Shown here piece after piece: positions 15,006 through 23,749 of a stretch of DNA of 53,108 nucleotides. A program made the position numbers and the translations under genes. The DNA comes from 02-FULL-45-11b sp041663485. Lineage in GTDB: Bacteria; Patescibacteriota; Patescibacteriia; Buchananbacterales; UBA6539. The first letter of the stretch is position 1. Each line of letters starts with the position of its first letter. Below the pieces are notes generated by a model, which did not search any database, had not been told where the DNA came from, and saw only the letters and a list, made by a program, of their open reading frames with translations. The stretch spans positions 1-53,108 of the forward strand of contig JBAYMO010000003.1 in the NCBI GenBank assembly GCA_041663485.1. The letters are read 5' to 3'.

Positions 15006-15740
15006 GTGAAGCAAACACTGAATCTGGGACTGGTTGCCAGTGGTAGTGGCACAGATGCCAATTCCATCATGGAAGCCTACTGTCGTCAAGTGCTGCTACC
15101 CGAGGTCAAACTTTGTTGCCTACTTTCGACCAAGCCAAACGCAGGCTGTTTGGACAAAGCGGCTGCTCATGGAATCATGGCGGAAACGATTGTGCGACAT
15201 GGCCTGATTGTTGGAGCTCTTAGGGAGAGAGCTAAGACGCAGTTCGACTTTGAAGCGGAAGTCAAGGAATGGATTGCCCGCTACTGTCTGGACATGATTT
15301 TTCTGGTCGGTTGTATTCATACCGTGCCGATCAATAACCGTGGCGTTTCGGGTCGACCCGTGGCGATGTTCAACATTCATCCGGCTCGGACGTTCGAACA
15401 TGGCGGCTTGGGCATGTATGGCCTGCCGGTTCATGAACACGTTTTGAGCGAGATTGTTGACAGGCTGCGACGGCACCATGCCCGACTTACCGATACGTTT
15501 TATACCGAGCCGACGGTTCATCGTGTCATTGACGGTTATGACTGGGGCGATGCCTTAATGTCGGTGAAAGTGCCGATTCCGGTTGATATTATCGAAGAAG
15601 CTCAGACCGATTTGACCCATGCGGCCGAACGGCTGCAGCAGGTTGTCCTGCCGTTTGAATGGTTGATGCTGCCGCCCGCGGTTAATATGGCCGCCCGACT
15701 GTATCTGGATAATCGCGAGCCGAGTGCCATGATCGGTTGA
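15006..15740 (+). CDS. purN: Phosphoribosylglycinamide formyltransferase-like protein
   Basis: 244 residues starting at GTG 15006, three bases after purM. LGLVASGSGTDANSIMEA is the N-terminal GAR formyltransferase loop. FNIHPA carries the Asn and His of the active site (NIHPSLLP in standard PurN), and TEPTVHRVIDGYDWGD contains the expected aspartate. It transfers formyl from 10-formyl-THF to GAR in the third step of purine synthesis. It is longer than typical PurN (about 200) and the LLP loop is replaced (ARTFEHGG), so substrate or donor may differ. Closed by a terminator. Confidence 0.82.
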   Translation: MKQTLNLGLVASGSGTDANSIMEAYCRQVLLPEVKLCCLLSTKPNAGCLDKAAAHGIMAETIVRHGLIVGALRERAKTQFDFEAEVKEWIARYCLDMIFLVGCIHTVPINNRGVSGRPVAMFNIHPARTFEHGGLGMYGLPVHEHVLSEIVDRLRRHHARLTDTFYTEPTVHRVIDGYDWGDALMSVKVPIPVDIIEEAQTDLTHAAERLQQVVLPFEWLMLPPAVNMAARLYLDNREPSAMIG

Positions 15741-15760
15741 GCTAAGACCTTTGTGTTACG

Positions 15761-15795
15761 CAGGCTTTTTGGAAGGGAAAAGCCTGTTTTTTATT
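15761..15795 (+). terminator. Terminator after purN
   Basis: CAGGCTTTT and AAAAGCCTG form a 9-bp stem followed by TTTTTT. Confidence 0.9.
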
Positions 15796-15831
15796 TACTA
15801 AAAAAGCATAAACAGAAGCCATAAATTGACC

Positions 15832-15860
15832 TTGACCCTTATTATAAAAAATGTTAAATT
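15832..15860 (+). promoter_or_regulatory. Promoter and long leader of purL
   Basis: TTGACC, exactly 17 bp, TAAATT. The leader then runs about 145 bases to the ATG and contains GAGGGACAGCGTTTTTTTG (15890-15908), near-identical to the purM leader element, plus further stem-prone sequence (ACATTCGTCC...GGATGGATGTTC). A leader this long and shared suggests post-initiation control. Confidence 0.7.
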
Positions 15861-16008
15861 AAAGCCGAAAAACGAGGTTATTCCTAGGTGAGGGACAGCG
15901 TTTTTTTGTTCTATACAATTGAAGGTAACATTCGTCCGATGTGAGGATGGATGTTCTTTTCTGTCAGGGTGAGATATTGTGAGAAGACAACCACAAGGAG
16001 ACGTTTGT

Positions 16009-19000
16009 ATGAGTACCGAGCTAGCTATTCGACAACCTGTTGCCAGCAAGAGTGGAACGCGGATGTACAGCTTTTTTCGCCGGTCAGCTTTGTCTGCCAG
16101 CGAAACCAGGAAGCTGTTGGCCAAAATTCAGGAGTTGGCGCCCAGTGTTACCGGTTTGGAGACCGAGTATCGCTTTTATATCGAAAGCAACGATCCGATT
16201 CAGCCCAAAGAAGGTAGGATGTTAATTTGGTTCTTGCGGGAGCAGTTTGAACCGCAATTCTTCGGTCAAGACAGTCTCTTGAATAAACCGGGGGCAACCA
16301 TTGAAGTTGGGCCGCGCAAAAGCCTGATTCCGCCGTGGTCAAGCACCGCGCTTTTGATTTGCGGCAACGCCGGGGTGAAAAGCATTGTGCGGATCGCGCG
16401 TGCCAGGCGTTACTGTCTTATTGGTTGCAATGAAGACGATGGGGTGATAAAACGGATATCGGCCTTGTTGTTTGATCGGATGACCGAAGAGATCTATTTC
16501 GATCCGCTCGAAACTTTTCAGACCAACGTGATGGCGCCGCCAGCAGAGATTATCCGGGTTTTGGAAGATGGAGCATCTGCCATCAAGGCGTTTGCCAAAA
16601 AACGGAATTTGAAGTTCGACAACGGTCTTATTCGCTACATCATTCGCGAGTACTGCCGGGTCGGATACAATCCCACCGATGTCGAGCTTTTCCTCATCGG
16701 CCAGCTTTGGTCCAACCACTGCCGGCATCGGGATTTCAATGCCCGCTTTATTATTGATGGTGCGATTAAGCGACGCACGCCATTCCAACTGATCAAAGCG
16801 ACGTGTAAAGGTAACGTGGGTCCGTTGAAAGTCCGATTTAGCGACAACGCGGCTATTTTACGAGCCAAACCGGTGCTTGATTTCGCACCGGCTAGTGCGA
16901 CTGGGCCTTCGCCCTATGTTTGGCGGGTCTGTCAACGTGGAACAGCGAGCAAGGATGAGACCCACAATCATCCAACCGCGATTGATCCGTATGATGGCGC
17001 GGGAACCGGTATGGCGGTCTTGCGCGATATGTTCGGCGCGGGACGCGGTGGCGACCCCAAGTACTACATTGACATGGTTCATGTCGGTAATCTGTTTTTG
17101 CCGACACTAATATTGCCCTGGGAAAAAATGCATTTGCCTCACCCGGGACAATTGGCCACGCCGCTCAGGATTGCTATTGAAGGTACGACTGGTGCTGCGA
17201 ACCATGGCAACTGTATTGGTATCCCGACCATTGCCGGATCGTATTTGACGTTTGATGATATGGTAGATGGCCAGCATTATGCCTACACCAAGCCCGTGTT
17301 CGTGGCGGGCGTAGGCGGCTGGGTTGACGCCAGGCATTTCTACAAAGTAGCGGCCCAGAAAGGCATGTTGGTAGTATTACTCGGTGGCCCAGCATATTGG
17401 ATTGGCGTTGGCGGCGGATCCGGCTCAAGTCAAGACGCCGGCCGTCAAAGCGCTAAACTGGCTTTCGATTCAGTTCAGCGTCCTGATCCCTGGACCGAAG
17501 GTAAGAATTGGAATTTGATCCGGGCTTGCATTGAAATGGGTCTGGACAATCCAATCGAAGTTATTACCGATTTAGGGGCAGGTGGTGTTGATGTGGCTGT
17601 GCCTGAGATTTGTTTTCCTGCTGGTGCGAAAGTCTATCTCGATGATATTCCGTCTGGGGATCCGAGCATGCCGGAATATGTTCTGACAGGCAATGAGGCT
17701 CAGGAGCGAATGGTAGTACTGGTTTGGCCGGAGAATTATGCCAAGCTGGAAGAAGCCGCTCAGCGTCAGCGCTGCTCAATTAAGATCATTGGTGAAGTTA
17801 CCGGTGACGGCAAATACACCATGGTCATGAGAGGCAAAAAGAAGTGTATTTCTATGGACATGGGTTTTATGCTTCAGGATCTGCCTCAGCTTACGATTCG
17901 GGACAAGACGCGGCCGCGCAAGTTATTGTCGCCTGTATTGCCGAACATGACGATTCGAGAAATGCTTGGCAGGACTCAGAAATTGGCTCGGGTGGCCGAG
18001 GTTGGTTTTATCACCAGTAAGTTGGACATGACAGTAACTGGCAACGTCAATCGGAACCCGATTGTGGGTAAGGCCAATTTGCCTTTGGCGGATTGTGGCG
18101 TGGTCGTTGATAGCTACTGGGAAACTACGGGTCAAGCCACTGGTATTGGTGTTCAACCGGTGAAGATGTTGGTTAACGTCAAGTCCGGTGTTAACGTCAC
18201 GATTGCTGAAGCCTTGCTGAATCTAGCAGCCGCCAGGGTTGATTTGAAGAATGTCTGCTTCTCAGCCACATGGCAATGGGCTTTGGGTCAGCCCGGCGAA
18301 AGCGCGAGCTTCTATCAGGCCGTGGAAGCGGCCAATGCTTTCTGTCGGAAGCTTATTCGGCGCATTAGGCAACGGGTTGGCGTAGGCAAGGACTCGCTTT
18401 CGATGACGGTTGTGCACGAAACCCAGGAGGTGACCAAAGCTCCGGGCACAGTTCAATTCCGGGCTTTTACTGACTGTCTTGACGTGACCAAGACTCTGAC
18501 GCCTGACATCAAGCGGCCTGGTCAAAGCAGGCTGGCGTTAATTGATCCGTCTCGCGGCCTTCGTCGGTTGGGCGGAAGCGCTCTACTTCAGGTTCTGAAC
18601 CAGATTGGTGACAAATCGCCGGATGTGGATTACCCGGATGATTTGATTGGTACTTTTCTGGCTATGCAGGAGCTCATGGATCGCGGTTTGGTTCTGGCCT
18701 ATCATGATCGCAGTGATGGCGGATTGGTTCAGTGTTTTTCGGAAATGGCCTACGCCGGCAACTGCGGACTCCGTATTAAATTGCCCCAAAGCAAAATGCC
18801 GGGTGTGACCGCAGTGGAAGATTTATTTGCCGAAGAGCCGGGCGTAGTTATTGAGTATTTACCGGAGAATGCCCAAGCCATTAAGGCAGTGATTCGTCAG
18901 TTCGGTTTGAGTCAAATCTTTTCGGTTATCGGTGAGACTGTGGCCGGAACCGATGAAGATATCACCGTGATCTATGGCAACAAAGTGGTGCTTCAAGACC

Positions 19001-19983
19001 GCATGATCAATTTGCGGCAAGAATGGCGTGAGCTTTCGTTTCACCACGATGCCATTCAGGCCAATCCGGAAACCGTGGCGGCCGAGAGAAAGAACACCTA
19101 CCATCTGCCTGAGCAGCGTTTCCATCTGTCGTTTGTGCCCCAGCCCACCAAGCAGGTCTATTTGCGTCTCAAGCAAAAACCCGCCTTTGTGATTTTTACC
19201 GAAGCGGGCACGAACGGACATCGAGAATTTGCTGGAGCGGTGGCTGCCGCTGGTTTTGAGCCCTGGAGCGTTACCATGACGGACTGGTACGACGGTCGCT
19301 TCGCACTTGATCCTGAGAAGTACCGTTGTTTTGGTCTGCCTGGAGGTTTTGCTGACATGGATGTCGGCGACGCCGGCAAAGGCTTGGCCATGAAGATCAG
19401 ATTCAACGAACGCATGAATGATCAGCTTCATGGCTTTGTCCAACATCAGGGAACACTCGGCCTGTGCATCTGCAACGGTTTTCAGGGTATGACGCGATTG
19501 GGTATTCTGCCCTGGGTTGGCATATCTGACACGGATCAGCCTTGTTTGGTACGCAATGTTTCCGATCGTTTTGAGTCACGCCCGGTTATGTTGCGCGTCA
19601 TGGAAAGTCCTTGCGTCTGGACAGCAGGAATGGCCGGTTCGGTTATTCCGGCTTGGATTTGTCACGCCGAAGGCCAAATCAAGTTTCCCAATCCGGTCAT
19701 TATGGAACAGGTGCTGGAGCAAGGTTTGGCGCCGATTCGTTTTGCGGATCGGCTTGGGCGCGTGACGCAAGACTATCCGTTCAATCCAAACGGATCACCT
19801 CTTGGTATTACTTCCTTGTGCAGTCCGGATGGACGTTTCTTGGGGAAGATGCCTCACTCCGAGCGCAATTTCCGTAAGCCTGGCATCCAGGCTCTTTATA
19901 CTCCTTCCGAGTGGAGTGATTTGGAGGCCTCACCCTCGCTGCGTTTCTATCAGAACGCCTATGAGTGGATCAAGAAGAACTGA
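16009..19983 (+). CDS. purL: Phosphoribosylformylglycinamidine synthase, large fused type
   Basis: About 1324 residues, the size of the single-chain PurL of gamma-proteobacteria and eukaryotes rather than the split PurS/PurQ/PurL. The synthetase halves show SNHCRHRDFNA, KDETHNHPTAI, GAGTGMAVLRD and GVGKDSLSM. The C-terminal glutaminase has LGLCICNGFQGMTRLG with the nucleophile Cys, and a later MPHSERNFR with the catalytic His/Glu pair. It makes FGAM from FGAR, glutamine and ATP. ATG 16009 is chosen because AAGGAG lies eight bases before it; GTG 15979 is the upstream alternative. GC-rich. It stands between its own promoter and terminator. Confidence 0.95.
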   Translation: MSTELAIRQPVASKSGTRMYSFFRRSALSASETRKLLAKIQELAPSVTGLETEYRFYIESNDPIQPKEGRMLIWFLREQFEPQFFGQDSLLNKPGATIEVGPRKSLIPPWSSTALLICGNAGVKSIVRIARARRYCLIGCNEDDGVIKRISALLFDRMTEEIYFDPLETFQTNVMAPPAEIIRVLEDGASAIKAFAKKRNLKFDNGLIRYIIREYCRVGYNPTDVELFLIGQLWSNHCRHRDFNARFIIDGAIKRRTPFQLIKATCKGNVGPLKVRFSDNAAILRAKPVLDFAPASATGPSPYVWRVCQRGTASKDETHNHPTAIDPYDGAGTGMAVLRDMFGAGRGGDPKYYIDMVHVGNLFLPTLILPWEKMHLPHPGQLATPLRIAIEGTTGAANHGNCIGIPTIAGSYLTFDDMVDGQHYAYTKPVFVAGVGGWVDARHFYKVAAQKGMLVVLLGGPAYWIGVGGGSGSSQDAGRQSAKLAFDSVQRPDPWTEGKNWNLIRACIEMGLDNPIEVITDLGAGGVDVAVPEICFPAGAKVYLDDIPSGDPSMPEYVLTGNEAQERMVVLVWPENYAKLEEAAQRQRCSIKIIGEVTGDGKYTMVMRGKKKCISMDMGFMLQDLPQLTIRDKTRPRKLLSPVLPNMTIREMLGRTQKLARVAEVGFITSKLDMTVTGNVNRNPIVGKANLPLADCGVVVDSYWETTGQATGIGVQPVKMLVNVKSGVNVTIAEALLNLAAARVDLKNVCFSATWQWALGQPGESASFYQAVEAANAFCRKLIRRIRQRVGVGKDSLSMTVVHETQEVTKAPGTVQFRAFTDCLDVTKTLTPDIKRPGQSRLALIDPSRGLRRLGGSALLQVLNQIGDKSPDVDYPDDLIGTFLAMQELMDRGLVLAYHDRSDGGLVQCFSEMAYAGNCGLRIKLPQSKMPGVTAVEDLFAEEPGVVIEYLPENAQAIKAVIRQFGLSQIFSVIGETVAGTDEDITVIYGNKVVLQDRMINLRQEWRELSFHHDAIQANPETVAAERKNTYHLPEQRFHLSFVPQPTKQVYLRLKQKPAFVIFTEAGTNGHREFAGAVAAAGFEPWSVTMTDWYDGRFALDPEKYRCFGLPGGFADMDVGDAGKGLAMKIRFNERMNDQLHGFVQHQGTLGLCICNGFQGMTRLGILPWVGISDTDQPCLVRNVSDRFESRPVMLRVMESPCVWTAGMAGSVIPAWICHAEGQIKFPNPVIMEQVLEQGLAPIRFADRLGRVTQDYPFNPNGSPLGITSLCSPDGRFLGKMPHSERNFRKPGIQALYTPSEWSDLEASPSLRFYQNAYEWIKKN

Positions 19984-20008
19984 TAGACGTTGGTACATTT
20001 GAAACATA

Positions 20009-20053
20009 ACCCGCGAGCATCTCCTAACCGAGAAGCCCGCGGTCTTTTTTTTA
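20009..20053 (+). terminator. Terminator after purL
   Basis: CCGCG and CGCGG arms with an inner CTC/GAG pairing, followed by TC and eight T. Confidence 0.85.
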
Positions 20054-20067
20054 TTTGAAATTGAGAA

Positions 20068-20096
20068 TTGTAAAAGCTTGTAAAATTAGATAATAT
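20068..20096 (+). promoter_or_regulatory. Promoter of pyrD-pyrC
   Basis: TTGTAA, 17 bp, TAATAT, starting only 15 bases after the purL terminator. A leader of about 50 bases follows, with GGAGG eight bases before the pyrD ATG. Confidence 0.6.
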
Positions 20097-20150
20097 GTGT
20101 TAATTTCATCCCGAGGAATTGAACCTGAACAACCATTGGAGGAAGACATT

Positions 20151-21098
20151 ATGAAGCTGCGCGGAATCGATTTTGGTAACGTACTTGGGGCTTCGGGAGT
20201 GCAAGGATTTTTTGGCGAAGGCTATTGGTTTCACCGCCTATGGCGGCCGTTTGGGCTGGATTTGTCCGACCTAACCTTTGTGGCCAAAACGGCGACTATG
20301 TGGCCGCGCTCGGGCAACATGGCTTTGAAAAAAAACTTTGAGCCTCGGAACTTATTTCCCTCTTGCGTCAAGGTTAAACCCTGGCGCGGCCTGGTTTTGA
20401 ATGCTGTTGGTTTGAGCAATCCTGGTCTTTTGGCTTTGCTGGCCCGGGAATCTTGGCAGAAGCGAACCAAGCCATTCTGGCTTTCACTGATGCCAATGGG
20501 TAATACGGCGAATGAGCGTTTGGAAGAGCTGCGAACTATGGTGAATCTGATTGGTTTGGAGAAGGAGAATTTTTCTGCGCCGTTCGGTTTGCAGATAAAT
20601 CTTTCCTGTCCGAATACTAACCACGATCCCGGCCAATTGATTGAAGAGTCGGATGCCATGCTCAATGTCGCCGGGACGCTTGGCGTGCCATTGATGTTGA
20701 AGTTCAGTATCGCTTCGGCTCCGATTGAAGCCGTCGCGGCGTTAAACGATCATGCTATGTGTGATGCGATTTGTGTTTCCAACACCTTGCCGTTCGGTTG
20801 GCAAGGCATTGATTGGCAGAATGTTTGGGGCGGCACCACTTCACCTTTAGCCGAATTTGGCGGTGGCGGACTTTCTGGTGGAGTTCTGCGACCATTGGTC
20901 TGCAAGTGGATGGTGAGTTTGCGTAAGGCCGGATTTACCAAGCCGATCAACGGCGGTGGCGGAATTCTTTGCGCCGATGACGTCGACGCATTCAATCGTG
21001 CCGGCGCGTCCTCAATTTTTATCGGTTCGGTCGCGATGGTGCGGCCGTGGCGAGTCAAGTCAATCATCAAACAAGCCAACAAGCTGGATTGGAGGTAA
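20151..21098 (+). CDS. pyrD: Dihydroorotate dehydrogenase family protein
   Basis: 315 residues. LQINLSCPNTNHDPG carries the SCPN signature of FMN-dependent dihydroorotate dehydrogenases; GGGGLSGGVLRPL and INGGGGILCADDVDAFNRAGASSIFIGSV form the C-terminal phosphate/FMN loops. It oxidises dihydroorotate to orotate. The serine/cysteine that would separate class 1 from class 2 cannot be placed with confidence, though no N-terminal membrane segment is present, which favours the soluble class. ATG 20151 is chosen for its GGAGG; an upstream in-frame ATG at 20097 lies inside the leader. pyrC follows two bases after the stop. Confidence 0.87.
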   Translation: MKLRGIDFGNVLGASGVQGFFGEGYWFHRLWRPFGLDLSDLTFVAKTATMWPRSGNMALKKNFEPRNLFPSCVKVKPWRGLVLNAVGLSNPGLLALLARESWQKRTKPFWLSLMPMGNTANERLEELRTMVNLIGLEKENFSAPFGLQINLSCPNTNHDPGQLIEESDAMLNVAGTLGVPLMLKFSIASAPIEAVAALNDHAMCDAICVSNTLPFGWQGIDWQNVWGGTTSPLAEFGGGGLSGGVLRPLVCKWMVSLRKAGFTKPINGGGGILCADDVDAFNRAGASSIFIGSVAMVRPWRVKSIIKQANKLDWR

Positions 21099-21100
21099 GA

Positions 21101-22159
21101 ATGTCGGATCAAAAAGATACTGGTAAACTCATCACCTTGCGTCGGCTGTTCGACGGCCATTGTCATTTTCGTTTGTCGCCACTGCTGGATTTGGTTTTGC
21201 CGCAGACGGCTCGTTGCGCGGAATTTGGTGTTGCCATGCCCAATACCCGGCCGCGCGCGATTTTGACCGGCGATGATGTGACTTGGTATCGCAACTTGAT
21301 TATGCGGGCTCTGGATAAGATGGAAAATCCCACGTCGTTCGAACCGGTGATGACTATTGAAGTTCGGGATAATACGACGCCGGCAATGATCATCGCGGCT
21401 GCCGCGGCTGGTGCCAAGGCGGCGAAAGCGTACGTATTGGGGACGACGACCAATTCGGATCAAGGGCTTCGCGACTTTTTCAGCCGCGGTATTACCAACA
21501 CGTTTTCGGCCATGCAAGATTATGGGATGCGGCTTTTGATCCATGGTGAACTGAATCAATCACGCCTTTTGGTAACCAAACGCGAGCAGGCCTTCTTGCC
21601 GACTTTGTCCCAATTGGCTGAAAAGTTCCCCAATCTCAAAATCGTGCTTGAGCATGTTTCCACCAAAGCCGCGGTTGAGTTGGTAAAAAGTCTCGGGCCG
21701 AATGTTGCCGCTACGATTACCGCTCACCATCTTTGCCTGACCTTAAACGACGTCATCGGCGATGGACTTCGGCCGCATAATGCCTGTATGCCGATGCCGA
21801 AAGATTTCGATGATCGCGACGCGCTCATCGAAGCGGCCACAAGCGGCAACCCCAAGTTTTTTCTCGGTTCCGATAGCGCGCCGCATTTGCGCGAGAATAA
21901 GGAATGTGCTCATGGTGCTTGTGGTTGCTACACGGCGCCGATTCTGCCCGAAGTGTTGACCGAGATATTCGAAGTGGCTGGCCGCCTGGAGAATTTGGAG
22001 AATTATTGGGCCAACTTCGGCTTGGCGTTCTACGACCTGCCGGCTCGCATGACCAAAATCACCATGGTCAAAAAGATCCGGAGGGTCCCCGAAATAATTG
22101 ACGGGGTCGTGCCGTTTCGCGCCGGCCAGTATACTTTCTGGCAGCTCTTTGAAGAATAG
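21101..22159 (+). CDS. pyrC: Dihydroorotase (PyrC type)
   Basis: About 352 residues. DGHCHFRLS gives the first metal-binding histidines, KAYVLGTTTNSDQG the lysine that is carboxylated, LLIHGE and LEHVSTK the further His ligands, and FFLGSDSAPH the catalytic Asp. TITAHHLCLTLND and the CMPMPK...DRDALIEAATSG block fit PyrC rather than PyrB-linked dihydroorotases. It closes carbamoyl-aspartate to dihydroorotate, the step before PyrD. ATG 21101 has GGAGG seven bases upstream; GTG 21047 would overlap pyrD. Same GC-rich class as purL. Confidence 0.93.
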   Translation: MSDQKDTGKLITLRRLFDGHCHFRLSPLLDLVLPQTARCAEFGVAMPNTRPRAILTGDDVTWYRNLIMRALDKMENPTSFEPVMTIEVRDNTTPAMIIAAAAAGAKAAKAYVLGTTTNSDQGLRDFFSRGITNTFSAMQDYGMRLLIHGELNQSRLLVTKREQAFLPTLSQLAEKFPNLKIVLEHVSTKAAVELVKSLGPNVAATITAHHLCLTLNDVIGDGLRPHNACMPMPKDFDDRDALIEAATSGNPKFFLGSDSAPHLRENKECAHGACGCYTAPILPEVLTEIFEVAGRLENLENYWANFGLAFYDLPARMTKITMVKKIRRVPEIIDGVVPFRAGQYTFWQLFEE

Positions 22160-22171
22160 CATTCAATTTTT

Positions 22172-22219
22172 ACGCTTGCCGAATTGGTTTGTCTGACAAA
22201 CCTCGGTAAGCGTTTTTTT
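22172..22219 (+). terminator. Terminator after pyrC
   Basis: ACGCTTGCCGA and TCGGTAAGCGT form an 11-bp stem (one G-T wobble) with an inner GGTTTGTC/GACAAACC stem and seven T. Confidence 0.93.
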
Positions 22220-22252
22220 ATTTGGGGTTAGATTTTATTTAATATTTAACTT

Positions 22253-22281
22253 AAAACGCCTTCCCAAGGGAAAGGCGTTTG
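22253..22281 (-). terminator. Terminator of the minus-strand membrane protein gene
   Basis: AAACGCCTT and AAGGCGTTT around CCCAAGGGA; on the minus strand it ends in TTTTAAG. Confidence 0.65.
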
Positions 22282-22300
22282 GTAAAGTATTGAATTTATT

Positions 22301-22978
22301 TCATGAATTATCTGTTATAAACAATCGTAAGATTATAGTTAAAACTGCCAAAGAAAAAAATACAATACCCCACGGTTTCCATTTATTTTGCGCGGCCTTG
22401 AATTTTTCCACACTCTCCCATTTTTGCGAGCGCCAGGCCCATTCATTGCCTTTGATGCCCAAAATGATAATCATGACAATATTAACCAAAGGTATAAGAA
22501 CGAGCAGTGATATCCAGACTCCGTGCCAAACACCCCAGATCCAATGTAGACCAGCGGCGCCCCAATTCCAGCCTTTAATTTCTTCCGGCACCACAGAATT
22601 TTTACCTTGACCTGATCGCTCATCAAAAATTCCAGTCGCTAATTCTTTTTTATTAAGAAAAACCAAACCCAGGGGAATACCGACGATAATGCCAATGATG
22701 GATAAAATACCGATTAAGCCCAAAACGACATTGATAATGTTTAATATTTCGGAGCGCATTTCACCGGCGGGAGTATTTAAAGCTGCTTCGGTAGATAAGC
22801 CAAGCATCATCGCCGTAACAAAAGCGGCTAGAGCATAGGTGATAAAAACTAATATCAGGCAAAGAAACGGGCCAATTATTAAAGCGATGCCAATTTTCTT
22901 ATTCTTGGCCGGGACAATATAGTTGTTGTCACTCTTTTTCGATGGTGATAAACTATTATTTTCTGTCATAGATTTCAA
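22301..22978 (-). CDS. Multi-pass membrane protein of unknown function
   Basis: 225 residues. A polar N-terminus of about 27 residues is followed by about four hydrophobic helices (near 29-60, 80-107, 155-172 and 205-220). Between them the segment GWNWGAAGLHWIWGVWHGVW and KGNEWAWRSQKWESVEKF resembles a small domain widespread in bacterial membrane proteins whose role is not known to me. No enzyme motif is visible. The downstream hairpin and the separate upstream DUF805 gene suggest its own transcription unit. Confidence 0.75.
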   Translation of the reverse strand: MKSMTENNSLSPSKKSDNNYIVPAKNKKIGIALIIGPFLCLILVFITYALAAFVTAMMLGLSTEAALNTPAGEMRSEILNIINVVLGLIGILSIIGIIVGIPLGLVFLNKKELATGIFDERSGQGKNSVVPEEIKGWNWGAAGLHWIWGVWHGVWISLLVLIPLVNIVMIIILGIKGNEWAWRSQKWESVEKFKAAQNKWKPWGIVFFSLAVLTIILRLFITDNS

Positions 22979-23015
22979 AATTAATTTTAACGTTTCTGGC
23001 CACAGTTTAAATAAA

Positions 23016-23046
23016 GAAGGGTCGCCATGATTGGCGACCGTTTTCT
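23016..23046 (-). terminator. Hairpin after the DUF805 gene
   Basis: GGTCGCCA and TGGCGACC form a perfect 8-bp stem with a four-base loop; T-rich sequence follows on both strands. Confidence 0.75.
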
Positions 23047-23049
23047 TTG

Positions 23050-23415
23050 TTAACTTTTGATTGGAGCAATGCCTTTTGGATTTGGACCGTATTTGTTTTC
23101 TCCGGGATTGCTATCAATAATCATTAAAACTAAAAGCCAGATGGCGCCGACTATGGGAATCAAACATATAAGTAACATCCAACCGCTTTTTCCGACATCG
23201 TGCAGTCTTCTGACGGCAACGGCTAAGCTGGGAATTAAAACCGCCAGGCTGTATAAGAATCCGATGGTGTTGTAATCATCGCCGATGACTGTGCTGATAA
23301 TTCCCGCGGCCAGGCTGATAATAATATTAAACAAAACAAAGTACCAATATTCTGCTCTTTGGGCGCGGCCGGTGAAGGTAGCATATTTTTTTAAAACCGA
23401 AGTGTAGTAGTTCAT
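23050..23415 (-). CDS. DUF805 family membrane protein
   Basis: 121 residues with the DUF805 signature throughout: FTGRAQRAEYWYFVLFN at the N-terminus, then IPSLAVAVRRLHDVGKSGW and NKYGPNPKG. Three or four hydrophobic helices. The family is an inner-membrane group of unknown function, common in bacteria. Length is normal and the start lies directly before the first helix. It sits head to tail with the 22301 membrane gene but is separated by a terminator. Confidence 0.92.
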   Translation of the reverse strand: MNYYTSVLKKYATFTGRAQRAEYWYFVLFNIIISLAAGIISTVIGDDYNTIGFLYSLAVLIPSLAVAVRRLHDVGKSGWMLLICLIPIVGAIWLLVLMIIDSNPGENKYGPNPKGIAPIKS

Positions 23416-23569
23416 AATTTTTTAGTTAAAAGATAAACAATTATGTGGTAATTTATGGCGACCTTTACTCTATTAATCTACCAAAAATACCAAGAATTAT
23501 CAATCATCGCTTTTGTTTTAATGTCGAATGTCCGTCGTTTTTTGTCCGGAAGTTTTGAAATAATTTGGT

Positions 23570-23598
23570 TTGACAATAAAACCGGTATTTTGTAGTAT
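23570..23598 (+). promoter_or_regulatory. Promoter of the lipoprotein gene
   Basis: TTGACA, 17 bp, TAGTAT (overlapping TATAAT). It follows a gene-free stretch beginning at 23416 in which nothing else was seen. Confidence 0.75.
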
Positions 23599-23604
23599 AA
23601 TGGG

Positions 23605-23749
23605 TTGAGTGGTAATACCTAATTGTGATCTTTAAAATTGAAAACCTGCGATTCCCTTGGGGAATGAGCAGTTCTGACATATTGATGAGTTGGGCGCTTA
23701 TGTGAGTGCCTGACTTTGGCAGGCAGAAAAAGAAAGGCAGGGTTGAAGA
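23605..23749 (+). other. Structured 5' leader of the lipoprotein gene
   Basis: About 145 bases between promoter and ATG with two stem-prone parts: TTCCCTTGGGGAA (23652-23664) and TGCCTGACTTTGGCAGGCA (23706-23724). The ATG is preceded only by a weak GGCAGGG. It does not match any riboswitch I know. Confidence 0.5.

Noticed and set aside
18859..19446. 195-codon minus-strand frame inside purL
   Set aside because: Lies fully within the conserved PurL frame; typical shadow in GC-rich coding DNA.
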